Origin: a virus
IMG/VR virus record: IMGVR_UViG_3300047473_000009
Location: 1 to 48,885 of that record
DNA length: 48,885 bases
Strand: one strand, 5' to 3'
In this document: piece by piece, positions 1 through 6,416 of the stretch
How positions within the stretch are numbered: position 1 is the stretch's first letter
How the letters are laid out: each line of letters starts with the position of its first letter
Program-made: the position numbers and the translations under genes
The notes under the pieces: model-generated
What the model saw: only the letters and a program-made list of their open reading frames with translations
What the model was told of the DNA's origin: nothing
Database searches by the model: none

Positions 1-1
1 G

Positions 2-172
2 CCAAAGATATCGACCAATGCGAGCTATGAAGCTGAAGAAATGAAGCGTAAAGCTAAGTATGCTCTAGAAGATATCGAAAGAGCGGAAGGTCATAAACGT
101 GATAAAGAGTTAATGAAGCATGTGAAGAAAGAAGCTAAAGAAAAAATCAAGACTATGAGCAAGCTGTGTTAG
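2..172 (+). CDS. 3' end of a gene cut by the window edge
   Basis: An open frame runs from the first bases of the window to a TAG at 170-172, giving a very charged, lysine- and glutamate-rich, helical C-terminus of 56 residues ending KTMSKLC. It lies directly upstream of the head genes, so it may be the tail of the portal gene or of a small head gene. There is an internal ATG at 41, but nothing shows that it is a start. The function cannot be read from this fragment. Confidence 0.5.
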   Translation, partial: PKISTNASYEAEEMKRKAKYALEDIERAEGHKRDKELMKHVKKEAKEKIKTMSKLC

Positions 173-180
173 GAAAGCAT

Positions 181-399
181 ATGTACGAAGACTTATTTGC
201 AAAAGACGATGCGAAGATTGGAACAAACTTGAGAATAAGGTTGCCTAATGATTTTATTGTTAGAGATACCCACAAATTAGAAATAGCTAAACTAGAAGTT
301 GAGATAACTATGACCGAAGCGATTGCTTTAGGTGCTGTCGCCGTTGCTGTTAAAAATCCAGTTGTGTCTAGACGCTTTTGGAATATGTTTAAATGCTAA
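181..399 (+). CDS. small protein carrying a coat-protein fragment
   Basis: ATG at 181 has an AGGAAAG Shine-Dalgarno 6 nt upstream, which is better than the GTG at 166. The 72-residue product begins with a segment, AKIGTNLRIRLPNDFIV, that nearly matches the coat protein of this same phage (AKIGDTLRIRLPSDFIV, about residues 44-60 of the coat at 2685). After that the match stops, and a different, partly hydrophobic tail follows (AIALGAVAVAVKNPVVSRRFW). It is therefore a chimera of a coat fragment and something else, either a decayed duplicate or a small gene that captured coat sequence. The role is unknown. Confidence 0.6.
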   Translation: MYEDLFAKDDAKIGTNLRIRLPNDFIVRDTHKLEIAKLEVEITMTEAIALGAVAVAVKNPVVSRRFWNMFKC

Positions 400-602
400 A
401 CGGTAAAAAAGCATCCGATTTAGATGATAGGGCTTTGTTGAAGGCTTACGATTACTGTGGCCAAACAATCGCTAAACGCAATGAGGCGAGTAAGCATCCT
501 AAGTTTACTAACGGCAGTATGCCATTTCCGCCACCTAATTTAGCATTTATTAAAATGATGAATGATATTGAAAACGAATTAAAAAAAAGGAAATTACTGT
601 GA
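393..602 (+). CDS. hypothetical phage protein (69 aa)
   Basis: ATG overlaps the stop of the upstream gene (ATGCTAA), which indicates translational coupling. The product is basic and mostly helical, with a proline-rich patch (MPFPPPN) in the middle and a lysine-rich end. No family is recognised. Its place in the chain of overlapping genes leading to the scaffold suggests a minor head or assembly function, but this is inference from position only. Confidence 0.6.
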   Translation: MLNGKKASDLDDRALLKAYDYCGQTIAKRNEASKHPKFTNGSMPFPPPNLAFIKMMNDIENELKKRKLL

Positions 603-1009
603 ATAGAGAACTATTTTTGGCTATATTTAACGCTTGTAAAGATAATGACATTAAGATCAATAGACCTTACCGTTTACCCGATGGTGGCAGTGTTGGTGAT
701 CCTGCTGATTTTCAACTTTATATAATTAAAGAATATAACGCTGAAAAATATACAGTAAACAACAGCAACGTTGTATTAACAAAAACTAACGCTATTGAAG
801 AGTTTGTAGAAATTTTAATTGAAAAATCTAAAGGTAAAGATTTGCAATTTGTTCAAATGGTGATGCCTCAATTGGCCGTAGAATTTGCAGAAATGACAGA
901 CACTCAAAGGATACTGATCAGGCATATCATCGATTATCAGTCTATGTCTGATATTTTAATTGAGCGTTGGGACATACTGATTAAATTAAATGATAAGGTT
1001 GTATCATGA
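599..1009 (+). CDS. hypothetical protein upstream of scaffold (136 aa)
   Basis: It starts at GTG, overlapping the stop of the previous gene (GTGA), and its own stop overlaps the scaffold start (ATGA). It is part of a tightly coupled set. The protein is soluble, mixed alpha/beta and slightly acidic, with no signal peptide, membrane segment or recognised motif. Position suggests a head-assembly accessory role. Confidence 0.6.
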   Translation: MNRELFLAIFNACKDNDIKINRPYRLPDGGSVGDPADFQLYIIKEYNAEKYTVNNSNVVLTKTNAIEEFVEILIEKSKGKDLQFVQMVMPQLAVEFAEMTDTQRILIRHIIDYQSMSDILIERWDILIKLNDKVVS

Positions 1010-1893
1010 ACGAATTATTGCTTAAATATCTTAATTCAGTCAAGCTATTTGAAGCTCCTAACGATCAAGGTAGCTCGGAGCCCAAGCTCGTTATCGAGAG
1101 CGTAGACAATCGTAAGGATAGAGACGAAGAAGATAAGAACGTCGTATTGCAAGACGATGGTGATAAGACTGAAGATGATGAAGAGGAAGAAGAAGAGGAA
1201 GAGGATAGCGAAGAAGAAAAAGCTAGAAAAGAAAAAGAAAAAGAAGATCGCAAGCAAGAGCGATTACAACGTAAGTTTGATAAGCTAGCTGCTGAAAAAA
1301 CAAAGGCTGAAAAAGAAGTCGAGGCGCTGCGAAAGCAATTGGCTGAAAAGCCAATTGAAGGTTTGACCGAAGAAGAAGTAGAACGCCGCGCTGCTGCAAA
1401 GGCAGAACAATTAGCTGCTGCCAAAGAAGCTGAAAAGGCGCAAAAGGAATTTGAAAAGACTGCTGACAGTCTGATCAAAGCAGCTAACAAGGTCGATAAG
1501 GAATTTGAAAAGAAGATAAAAGATGTCGCTGCGGACACTGGCGTTTTGATGCCCAAATATATGGTTGAAATTCTAAGCGATCTTGATAATAAAAATGGTG
1601 GTGAAATTCTTGCTCGATTGGCTGATGATGAAGATCTGTATGAAGAGATCTGCACGCTGTCGGAAAGACGCATGACAAAGCGATTAGACAAAATGTCAGA
1701 AGAATTGAAGAATAGAAATAAGATCGTAAAGCCAAAAGAACGTGTTTTGCCTGATCCGATTGAGCCTATTAATGATGGCTCAAATAATCGTGGCAACGTC
1801 TTGCCTAAAAATCCAACTCAAAATATGGACGAATACGTTAGGATTAGGAATGCTCAGGCAGAAGCTTATCGTAAGAATAAAATGATGCGATGA
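1006..1893 (+). CDS. scaffold protein (head assembly), P22 gp8-like by position
   Basis: The protein has 295 aa. It has a strongly acidic stretch (runs of D/E at about residues 45-75), then a long K/E/A-rich coiled coil (about 75-170) and a basic C-terminal part. Such composition and a place directly before the coat gene are typical of scaffolding proteins, which guide coat polymerisation into a procapsid and then leave. The ATG overlaps the preceding stop, and the stop overlaps the GIY-YIG start at 1890. In P22 the coat-binding element is a basic helix-turn-helix at the extreme C-terminus, and here the last residues (EAYRKNKMMR) are also basic. The family assignment rests on composition and position, not on a sequence motif. 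Confidence 0.75.
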   Translation: MNELLLKYLNSVKLFEAPNDQGSSEPKLVIESVDNRKDRDEEDKNVVLQDDGDKTEDDEEEEEEEEDSEEEKARKEKEKEDRKQERLQRKFDKLAAEKTKAEKEVEALRKQLAEKPIEGLTEEEVERRAAAKAEQLAAAKEAEKAQKEFEKTADSLIKAANKVDKEFEKKIKDVAADTGVLMPKYMVEILSDLDNKNGGEILARLADDEDLYEEICTLSERRMTKRLDKMSEELKNRNKIVKPKERVLPDPIEPINDGSNNRGNVLPKNPTQNMDEYVRIRNAQAEAYRKNKMMR

Positions 1894-2546
1894 TTTGCAT
1901 TTATGCAATCATAAATATACTTGATGATAAACATTATGTTGGGCAAGCCAAGGATAGAGATTATCGGTGGCAAATCCATCGTAAAGAACTAAGAGGCTTT
2001 TATCATCACAGCATTCTTTTGCAACGTGCTTGGAGCAAGTACGGTGAAAAGAACTTTATTTTTGTTGTGCTTGAGGTTTTAGATAGCATTAAAGATTTAA
2101 TAGCCAGCGAGCAAAAAGTTATTTTAGATGATCGCGAACAATGGTGGATGGACACACTAAAATCTGAATATAATATATCTAAAGTTGCTGGCAGTCGTTT
2201 AGGTGTCAAACAATCAGACAACGCTAGATTAAAAATGAGAGAAAGTCATTTAGGTAAAAGTTGGCATACAGAAAATAGCAGAAAATTAGCATCTGAGCGG
2301 ATGCTAAGCAATACTTACAACACTGGACGAAAGCAAACACCAGAAAGAATAGAGGCTAGAGCGGCGCTACATAGGAAGCCTAAAACTCAAGAACATAAAG
2401 ACAAAATTGCCGCTGCACAAAAAGGCAGGACGTTGACAGAAGCTCACAAGCAAAAATTGCGAAAACCTAAGCGAAAGTCTATTGACAAAAATTTTAAACT
2501 TGATCTAAGTTGGGATGATATTTTACCGTCTTTGTCCGGTTCATAG
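1890..2546 (+). CDS. GIY-YIG homing endonuclease with NUMOD3 repeats
   Basis: The product has 218 aa. The N-terminus shows the GIY-YIG fold signature (IYAIINILDDKHYVGQ) with an R in the next helix and a downstream glutamate (IASEQ). From about residue 110 there are NUMOD3-type DNA-binding repeats with S/T-x-E and GKSW- or GRKQT-like turns. It is a freestanding homing endonuclease sitting between scaffold and coat, a common target zone in phages. The start overlaps the scaffold stop (ATGA). Unlike the two endonucleases in the early operon, I find no duplicated end of the neighbouring gene after it. The 138-bp gap behind it is structured (see 2570-2645). Confidence 0.88.
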   Translation: MICIYAIINILDDKHYVGQAKDRDYRWQIHRKELRGFYHHSILLQRAWSKYGEKNFIFVVLEVLDSIKDLIASEQKVILDDREQWWMDTLKSEYNISKVAGSRLGVKQSDNARLKMRESHLGKSWHTENSRKLASERMLSNTYNTGRKQTPERIEARAALHRKPKTQEHKDKIAAAQKGRTLTEAHKQKLRKPKRKSIDKNFKLDLSWDDILPSLSGS

Positions 2547-2569
2547 ACACTGCTTTTGCCAGTCTCCTT

Positions 2570-2645
2570 AGTCAGACTTTAAATAGGCTATTGGGTAGTC
2601 CGTTATTAACACTGCCTTCGGACAGCAGATAAATTTACCCAATAT
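2570..2645 (+). other. structured leader between GIY-YIG gene and coat gene
   Basis: TATTGGGTA (2589-2597) is complementary to TACCCAATA (2636-2644). Directly inside it, GTCCG (2598-2602) pairs with CGGAC (2619-2623). A GACT just upstream (2573-2577 region) could instead pair with AGTC at 2597-2600, as P7 does in group I introns. It may be a coat-gene leader hairpin, or the remains of an intron that once carried the endonuclease. No exon junction is evident. Confidence 0.4.
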
Positions 2646-2684
2646 TTCACCTATTCAAATCATTCTGATAAAAGGATATTTACA

Positions 2685-3926
2685 TTGGCCAATTCATATT
2701 TGACCATCGACATGATCACCGCAGAAGCGGTGCGACTTTTTAAGAACAGTAATCTGTTCGTTATGAATATGGATACTCAGTATAGTAAAGAATTTGCTGT
2801 AGATGGTGCCAAAATTGGCGACACTCTTCGCATTCGTCTGCCTTCTGATTTTATCGTAAATTCTGGTCCTGCGATGTCATTGCAGGATAATACGCAGCAG
2901 TTTACCCGTTTGACTGTTTCGACTCAGTTAAACGTTGCTACGCCATATACGACTGCTGAACGCACTATGAGCATAGATAATTGGAATGAGCTTACTGGCG
3001 TTCCGATGATCAACAACCTTGCTGGTAAGGTTGCGCTCACTATCATGACTGGCTCAGAAGGTGGTGTTTGCAACTTCGTTTCCAATACTGATGGTGGCGG
3101 TAACATCATTACTCCTGTTTCTGATCAGTTTTTGCAGGCTAACGCAATTCTTGATGATCAGGGCGCTACTCAGATGGATCGGCGCGTTGTCAATTCGCCA
3201 ACCACTGATGCGCGTACCACCACGGCGCTTCAGGGATTACTCAATCCAGCAACAGAAATTAGCTCTCAGTTCCGTAGCGGCATGATGAAGTCGGGTCTTG
3301 GTTATGATCGCTGGTTCCGTGATCAGACTGTTATTACCCACACTTCAGGCACATTCACAGCTGGTACTGTGAATGGTGGTAATCAGTTCACAGGTACTGG
3401 TGGTGGCCCTATCGTTACCAATCCTATCACCGGAACATTTAAGAAAGGTGATATCGTTACTTTCTCTGGTGTTAATGGTGTTAACCGAATTACTAAGCAA
3501 TCTCAGGGCACATTGAGACAATTTGTTATAACTGCTGATGTTGCCAATGGTGCTATCGCCCTTCCGATTTATCCTGGCCTTATCCCGTCTGCCACTTTTG
3601 TTGCTGGTGGCCCGGATCAGCAGTACCAGACTGTTGACTCTAGCCCGATCAATGGTGCAGCTATAAACATGGTAAGCAAAGCGTCTGAAGTATATCGCAA
3701 GTCGATTGCTTATACTCAGAAGGCTGTCACGATGGCGACCGCTGACCTTGTGCTGCCTCGTAGAGCGATTGAGGAAGGCGCTAGGGCTAATTACGATGGC
3801 ATCGCAATGCGCATCATTACCGACTATCTGCCCTTGTCGGATCAGTTGGCAACTCGCGTTGACGTGCTGTTTGGTTATTTGTATATCCGGCCTGAATGGC
3901 TTTGTGTCATAGCGGACCGTATTTAG
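2685..3926 (+). CDS. major capsid (coat) protein, P22 gp5 family
   Basis: The product has 413 aa, close to the 430 of P22 gp5. It starts at TTG (MANSYLTIDMITAEAVRLF) with AAAGGA upstream. N-terminal family features include NMDxQY followed by AKIGDTLRIRLPSDF. The mid-protein I-domain-like insertion contains GDIVTFSGVNGVNRITKQS and a following FVITADV strand. The region QTVDSSPINGAAI and the C-terminus RPEWLCVIADRI are also typical of the family. It forms the icosahedral HK97-fold shell around the scaffold. A terminator follows 12 nt after the stop. A short piece of this gene is echoed in the ORF at 181-399. Confidence 0.92.
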   Translation: MANSYLTIDMITAEAVRLFKNSNLFVMNMDTQYSKEFAVDGAKIGDTLRIRLPSDFIVNSGPAMSLQDNTQQFTRLTVSTQLNVATPYTTAERTMSIDNWNELTGVPMINNLAGKVALTIMTGSEGGVCNFVSNTDGGGNIITPVSDQFLQANAILDDQGATQMDRRVVNSPTTDARTTTALQGLLNPATEISSQFRSGMMKSGLGYDRWFRDQTVITHTSGTFTAGTVNGGNQFTGTGGGPIVTNPITGTFKKGDIVTFSGVNGVNRITKQSQGTLRQFVITADVANGAIALPIYPGLIPSATFVAGGPDQQYQTVDSSPINGAAINMVSKASEVYRKSIAYTQKAVTMATADLVLPRRAIEEGARANYDGIAMRIITDYLPLSDQLATRVDVLFGYLYIRPEWLCVIADRI

Positions 3927-3937
3927 TAGCAGCATTT

Positions 3938-3966
3938 TGCCCCCGGTCAAAAACCGGGGGCATTTG
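3938..3966 (+). terminator. hairpin terminator after coat, shared with the convergent gene
   Basis: TGCCCCCGGT and ACCGGGGGCA form a perfect 10-bp stem with loop CAAAA, followed by TTT. It sits between the coat stop and the stop of the convergent minus gene at 3970, so it can serve both strands (the minus side is followed by AAAATGC and is weaker). Confidence 0.75.
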
Positions 3967-3969
3967 ACT

Positions 3970-4164
3970 TTATCGCGATACTGCCACTTGCACGCTAAAG
4001 CGGCAGTGTTCGAGAGTGGTAATCCAACGCGGATCATCTTGAAGCATTTTGCGGCGCAAACCTTGGATAGCATCACCAATATTCAAAGCTTGCACATAAT
4101 CAGAAGCGACAACTTGATGGGGAAAATTAACCGACTTGGCAAATACGATGAAGTTGGTCATTTG
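3970..4164 (-). CDS. moron 1: small hypothetical protein (64 aa)
   Basis: It is transcribed against the head operon. The chosen start is the internal ATG at 4164 because CAACGGAGAACATCAA places a GGAG Shine-Dalgarno 8 nt before it and because a promoter lies just upstream (4189-4217). The protein (MTNFIVFAKSVNFPHQVVAS...) is soluble with a C-terminal RRKMLQDDPRW segment, and its family is unknown. A single gene with its own promoter in reverse orientation within the structural operon is the classic moron arrangement, often linked to host modification or superinfection exclusion; that role is inference. Confidence 0.65.
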   Translation of the reverse strand, partial: QMTNFIVFAKSVNFPHQVVASDYVQALNIGDAIQGLRRKMLQDDPRWITTLEHCRFSVQVAVSR

Positions 4165-4188
4165 ATGTTCTCCGTTGCTGATGTTCTT

Positions 4189-4217
4189 AACATAGTAGTC
4201 TAACAGCACTAAGTCAA
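4189..4217 (-). promoter_or_regulatory. sigma70-type promoter for moron 1
   Basis: On the minus strand TTGACT (4217-4212) is followed after 17 bp by TATGTT (4194-4189). It stands 25 nt before the start codon at 4164, with a CAACGGAGA leader between. The same arrangement recurs before several plus-strand genes at 34-39 kb. Confidence 0.75.
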
Positions 4218-4250
4218 CACTTATTTTTAAATAAAATAGGAAACCAATTA

Positions 4251-4652
4251 ATGCCTTTCGACTCAATGGAAGATAAACACGTTCCACCGACTTTCCAGCA
4301 GGCTACCGCTGCTGCAATGCCACAATTCAGTAAAAGCTTTGAGGTATATGGGGTTAGCAATCCCCATCCGGGTTATGGAACCGATCCGAACATCATTAAC
4401 TGTTTTGGTCACACCAAGTACCCTATGGCTATTAATCGTCCTGATGGTACTATTGTAGTGAATAATGAAGAGGAACATAACGCTGCTTTAGGTATCGTTA
4501 AAGAGCTAAAGCAGGACGGCCCTACGGTCGCTGAATATGTAGAACATGGCTATGATCCTAAAGGATATCCTCCGAAGGGACATACTTCTAAGATCGGTGA
4601 ACAAGAGATTAAAGCAGCGATTGAGGCATTTAAGCCTAAAATGAGTTGGTGA
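4251..4652 (+). CDS. hypothetical head-operon protein (133 aa)
   Basis: ATG at 4251 follows ATAGGAAACCAATTA. The protein is hydrophilic, with a glycine- and proline-rich middle (PHPGYGTD, NRPDGTIVVNNEEEHNAA) and a helical C-terminus. In P22-like phages a small gene of this sort, with a 'pattern plus E-H-x-A' end, often sits between coat and gp4, but its function is not known. The last 17 nt overlap the 3' end of the convergent minus gene at 4636. Confidence 0.65.
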   Translation: MPFDSMEDKHVPPTFQQATAAAMPQFSKSFEVYGVSNPHPGYGTDPNIINCFGHTKYPMAINRPDGTIVVNNEEEHNAALGIVKELKQDGPTVAEYVEHGYDPKGYPPKGHTSKIGEQEIKAAIEAFKPKMSW

Positions 4653-4962
4653 GGTTCTTTTTCGAAGTTCCTTTATCTGTGATATATTCGACACCATCTT
4701 GAACAATCCACTTTTTCAGGTAAGTCTGATAACACACAACACCAATAGCAATCATAGCCTTGAATTGATTGTCAAATTCTTCGTCAGTCCAAATCATCCA
4801 AGAGGAACCTTCACCGAAACGAACATAGCAGTAATGAGCTACCGCAAACTTACCGTTATCCTTACGAACAATCGCGCGGGTTTCCTCTGGAACAGCAGAC
4901 AGATTATCAAGCAAGCCACCATTGAAAGCAATTTCAGTCTTATATCCAAGATATGTTTTCAT
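4636..4962 (-). CDS. moron 2: small soluble protein (108 aa)
   Basis: ATG at 4962 has a strong AGGAG (AGGAGATAGCAA) and its own promoter at 4986-5014. The product starts MKTYLGYKTEIAFNGGLLDN and contains an aromatic-rich core (WMIWTDEEFDNQ, CYQTYLKKW). No family is recognised. It is the second single-gene reverse unit in the head operon. The two morons flank the structural gene at 4251, so they may have entered separately. Confidence 0.72.
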   Translation of the reverse strand: MKTYLGYKTEIAFNGGLLDNLSAVPEETRAIVRKDNGKFAVAHYCYVRFGEGSSWMIWTDEEFDNQFKAMIAIGVVCYQTYLKKWIVQDGVEYITDKGTSKKNLTNSF

Positions 4963-4985
4963 TTGCTATCTCCTGATCTGACATC

Positions 4986-5014
4986 AATATAAACGGTTCA
5001 AATGGTCCTGTCAA
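4986..5014 (-). promoter_or_regulatory. near-consensus sigma70 promoter for moron 2
   Basis: On the minus strand TTGACA (5014-5009), a 17-bp spacer, then TATATT (4991-4986). Only one base of the -10 hexamer differs from consensus. The start codon is 24 nt downstream. A promoter this strong inside a late operon implies expression independent of phage late control. Confidence 0.85.
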
Positions 5015-5033
5015 CTCATAAAATGAGATAATT

Positions 5034-6038
5034 GTGGGCATACAACCCGAAACCGTTCGTGATATGTGCACTCTTGCACTCAAAGAGGCAGGAGTGCTTG
5101 GCCTCGGCCAAACCGCCAATGCTGAAGATATTAACGACACTTTTACTTTACTAAACAGAATGCTTGCTCAATGGCAGGTTAAACGTTGGGTTGTTCCATC
5201 CTTATACGATATTGCTGCTGTTGCTAATGGTGCGGTGTCTAACCCTATAGGCCCCGGTCAATTCTGGAACGCGACTAGACCAAATAGAATACAAGCGGCT
5301 TATTTCATTCAAAATATAGCCGGTAGCCTTCCGAGCAATTCAAATGCTGTTAGCTGCCCGCTAACCGAGATCACTAGTTACGAAAAATATGCTGCGGTAG
5401 CTCTTAAGCAGTTGCCAGCTTGGCCACAATTCTTTTTTTACGATAATGCTTTTCCAAATGGTAATGTTTTCATTTGGCCTATTCCTGACTCCACTTACAC
5501 CATTCATTTAATTTTAAAATCACCGATTGGATTTACAATTGAAATCGAAACTGGCGAGATTAGTAACGGTGGTAACCTCTATACCAACGGTGTTTACACT
5601 GGTGTCCCCTTGGTTAATCTTACAGGTTACGGGTCTGGTACTACTGCTGATATTACTGTTGCTGGTAATGCCGTAACATCTGTTGTGATTGATCAGCCGG
5701 GCAATGGATACAATATCAACGATCAATTGACATTAAACGCCGCTTTGATTGGTGGTACTGGATCAGGATTTGTTTATACTGTCACAGATGTCACAGATGA
5801 CTTAGACGCTGTGATGAACATGCCTCCTGAGTATTATGAGGCGATACATTATAACTTAACGCTTCGCGTAATGAGCGCGTATAATTATCAGGCTGACCCG
5901 TTTAGGAGTGCATTAGCCAAAGGCGCTCTGAATACCATTCGTGTTGCCAATAGCCAAATTCCAACGCTTTCAATGCCCGCTGGCTATCGCAATAAACGTG
6001 GCAGCAACTTCTATATTTATAACGCAGATGCAAGGTAG
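5034..6038 (+). CDS. neck / tail accessory factor, P22 gp4-like, with inserted domain
   Basis: The product has 334 aa, against 166 for P22 gp4. The N-terminus (ETVRDMCTLALKEAGVLG, then NDTFTLLNRMLAQWQVKRW) is characteristic of the gp4 family, which forms the ring below the portal that closes the head and links it to gp10. The C-terminus resumes with MPPEYYEAIHYNLTLRV, also family-typical. Between them, about residues 179-256, lies a glycine-rich beta domain (NGVYTGVPL...TADITVAGNAV...GYNINDQLTL) that is also found in the gp10-like protein. The start is GTG at 5034, with a poor Shine-Dalgarno. Confidence 0.85.
   Translation: MGIQPETVRDMCTLALKEAGVLGLGQTANAEDINDTFTLLNRMLAQWQVKRWVVPSLYDIAAVANGAVSNPIGPGQFWNATRPNRIQAAYFIQNIAGSLPSNSNAVSCPLTEITSYEKYAAVALKQLPAWPQFFFYDNAFPNGNVFIWPIPDSTYTIHLILKSPIGFTIEIETGEISNGGNLYTNGVYTGVPLVNLTGYGSGTTADITVAGNAVTSVVIDQPGNGYNINDQLTLNAALIGGTGSGFVYTVTDVTDDLDAVMNMPPEYYEAIHYNLTLRVMSAYNYQADPFRSALAKGALNTIRVANSQIPTLSMPAGYRNKRGSNFYIYNADAR
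5565..5799 (+). repeat. inserted glycine-rich domain, copy 1 (in gp4-like protein)
   Basis: About 76 codons of a beta-rich, G/T/V-rich module (YTNGVYTG, TTADITVAGNAV, IGGTGSGFVYTVTDV). It matches copy 2 at 6961-7176 in protein, and a stretch around TADITVAGN is almost identical in DNA, suggesting recent gene conversion or duplication. Confidence 0.8.
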
Positions 6039-6042
6039 AAAG

Positions 6043-6225
6043 ATGAAAGATGATAAGGGCCATGGTGGTGACAGTAAGGGAAGTCTGAAAGCGAAGGCTG
6101 ATGCATTTGAGAGTGCATTTCGCTCTGCTCAGTCTGTTCCCACTAAGAAAAAAAAGAGTAAGGTAACAGCATCTTCATTTGAAAAAGCATTTCGTTCGTC
6201 TCAGAAGCTTCAGATTGCTAGATAG
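6043..6225 (+). CDS. small basic protein with an internal repeat (60 aa)
   Basis: ATG at 6043 follows AAGGTAGAAAG. The protein is short and very basic in its centre (TKKKKSKV). Two copies of a similar segment, ADAFESAFRSAQS and ASSFEKAFRSSQK, flank that patch. A duplicated F-x-x-A-F-R-S helix in a protein between gp4 and gp10 genes could bind other neck proteins or DNA. It has no known family. Confidence 0.7.
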   Translation: MKDDKGHGGDSKGSLKAKADAFESAFRSAQSVPTKKKKSKVTASSFEKAFRSSQKLQIAR

Positions 6226-6236
6226 GAGATATTATC

Positions 6237-6416
6237 ATGATGAATTATGATGACAGAACTGGTAAAAAACCGCCGCTCAATTTTAACCAAATAGCTGACA
6301 ATCAACCACAAACTAGCCAACCACAACCTAAGCCTATGGAGCCGGCTGGATCGCAAAGTTACGCAGCGAGGTTGCAAAAAGCTAAAGAGTCGGCCGATTG
6401 GTGGAAAAATCGCTAA
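6237..6416 (+). CDS. small Gln/Pro-rich protein (59 aa)
   Basis: ATG at 6237 has AGGAGAT upstream (TAGGAGATATTATC). The protein is disordered, with a Q/P-rich centre (NQPQTSQPQPKP) and a helical end SYAARLQKAKESADWWKNR. Its stop is directly followed by the ATG of the gp10-like gene (TAAATG). It is a small gene in the neck operon, of unknown function. Confidence 0.7.
   Translation: MMNYDDRTGKKPPLNFNQIADNQPQTSQPQPKPMEPAGSQSYAARLQKAKESADWWKNR

Noticed and set aside
1065-1796. Long minus-strand ORF (243 codons) opposite the scaffold gene
   Set aside because: Serine-rich mirror of the Lys/Glu-rich scaffold codons, with no ribosome site or family features.
3345-4079. Minus-strand ORF of 244 codons opposite the coat gene
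   Set aside because: Antisense shadow of the coat frame that crosses the strong terminator at 3938; the real minus gene here is the short one at 3970-4164.
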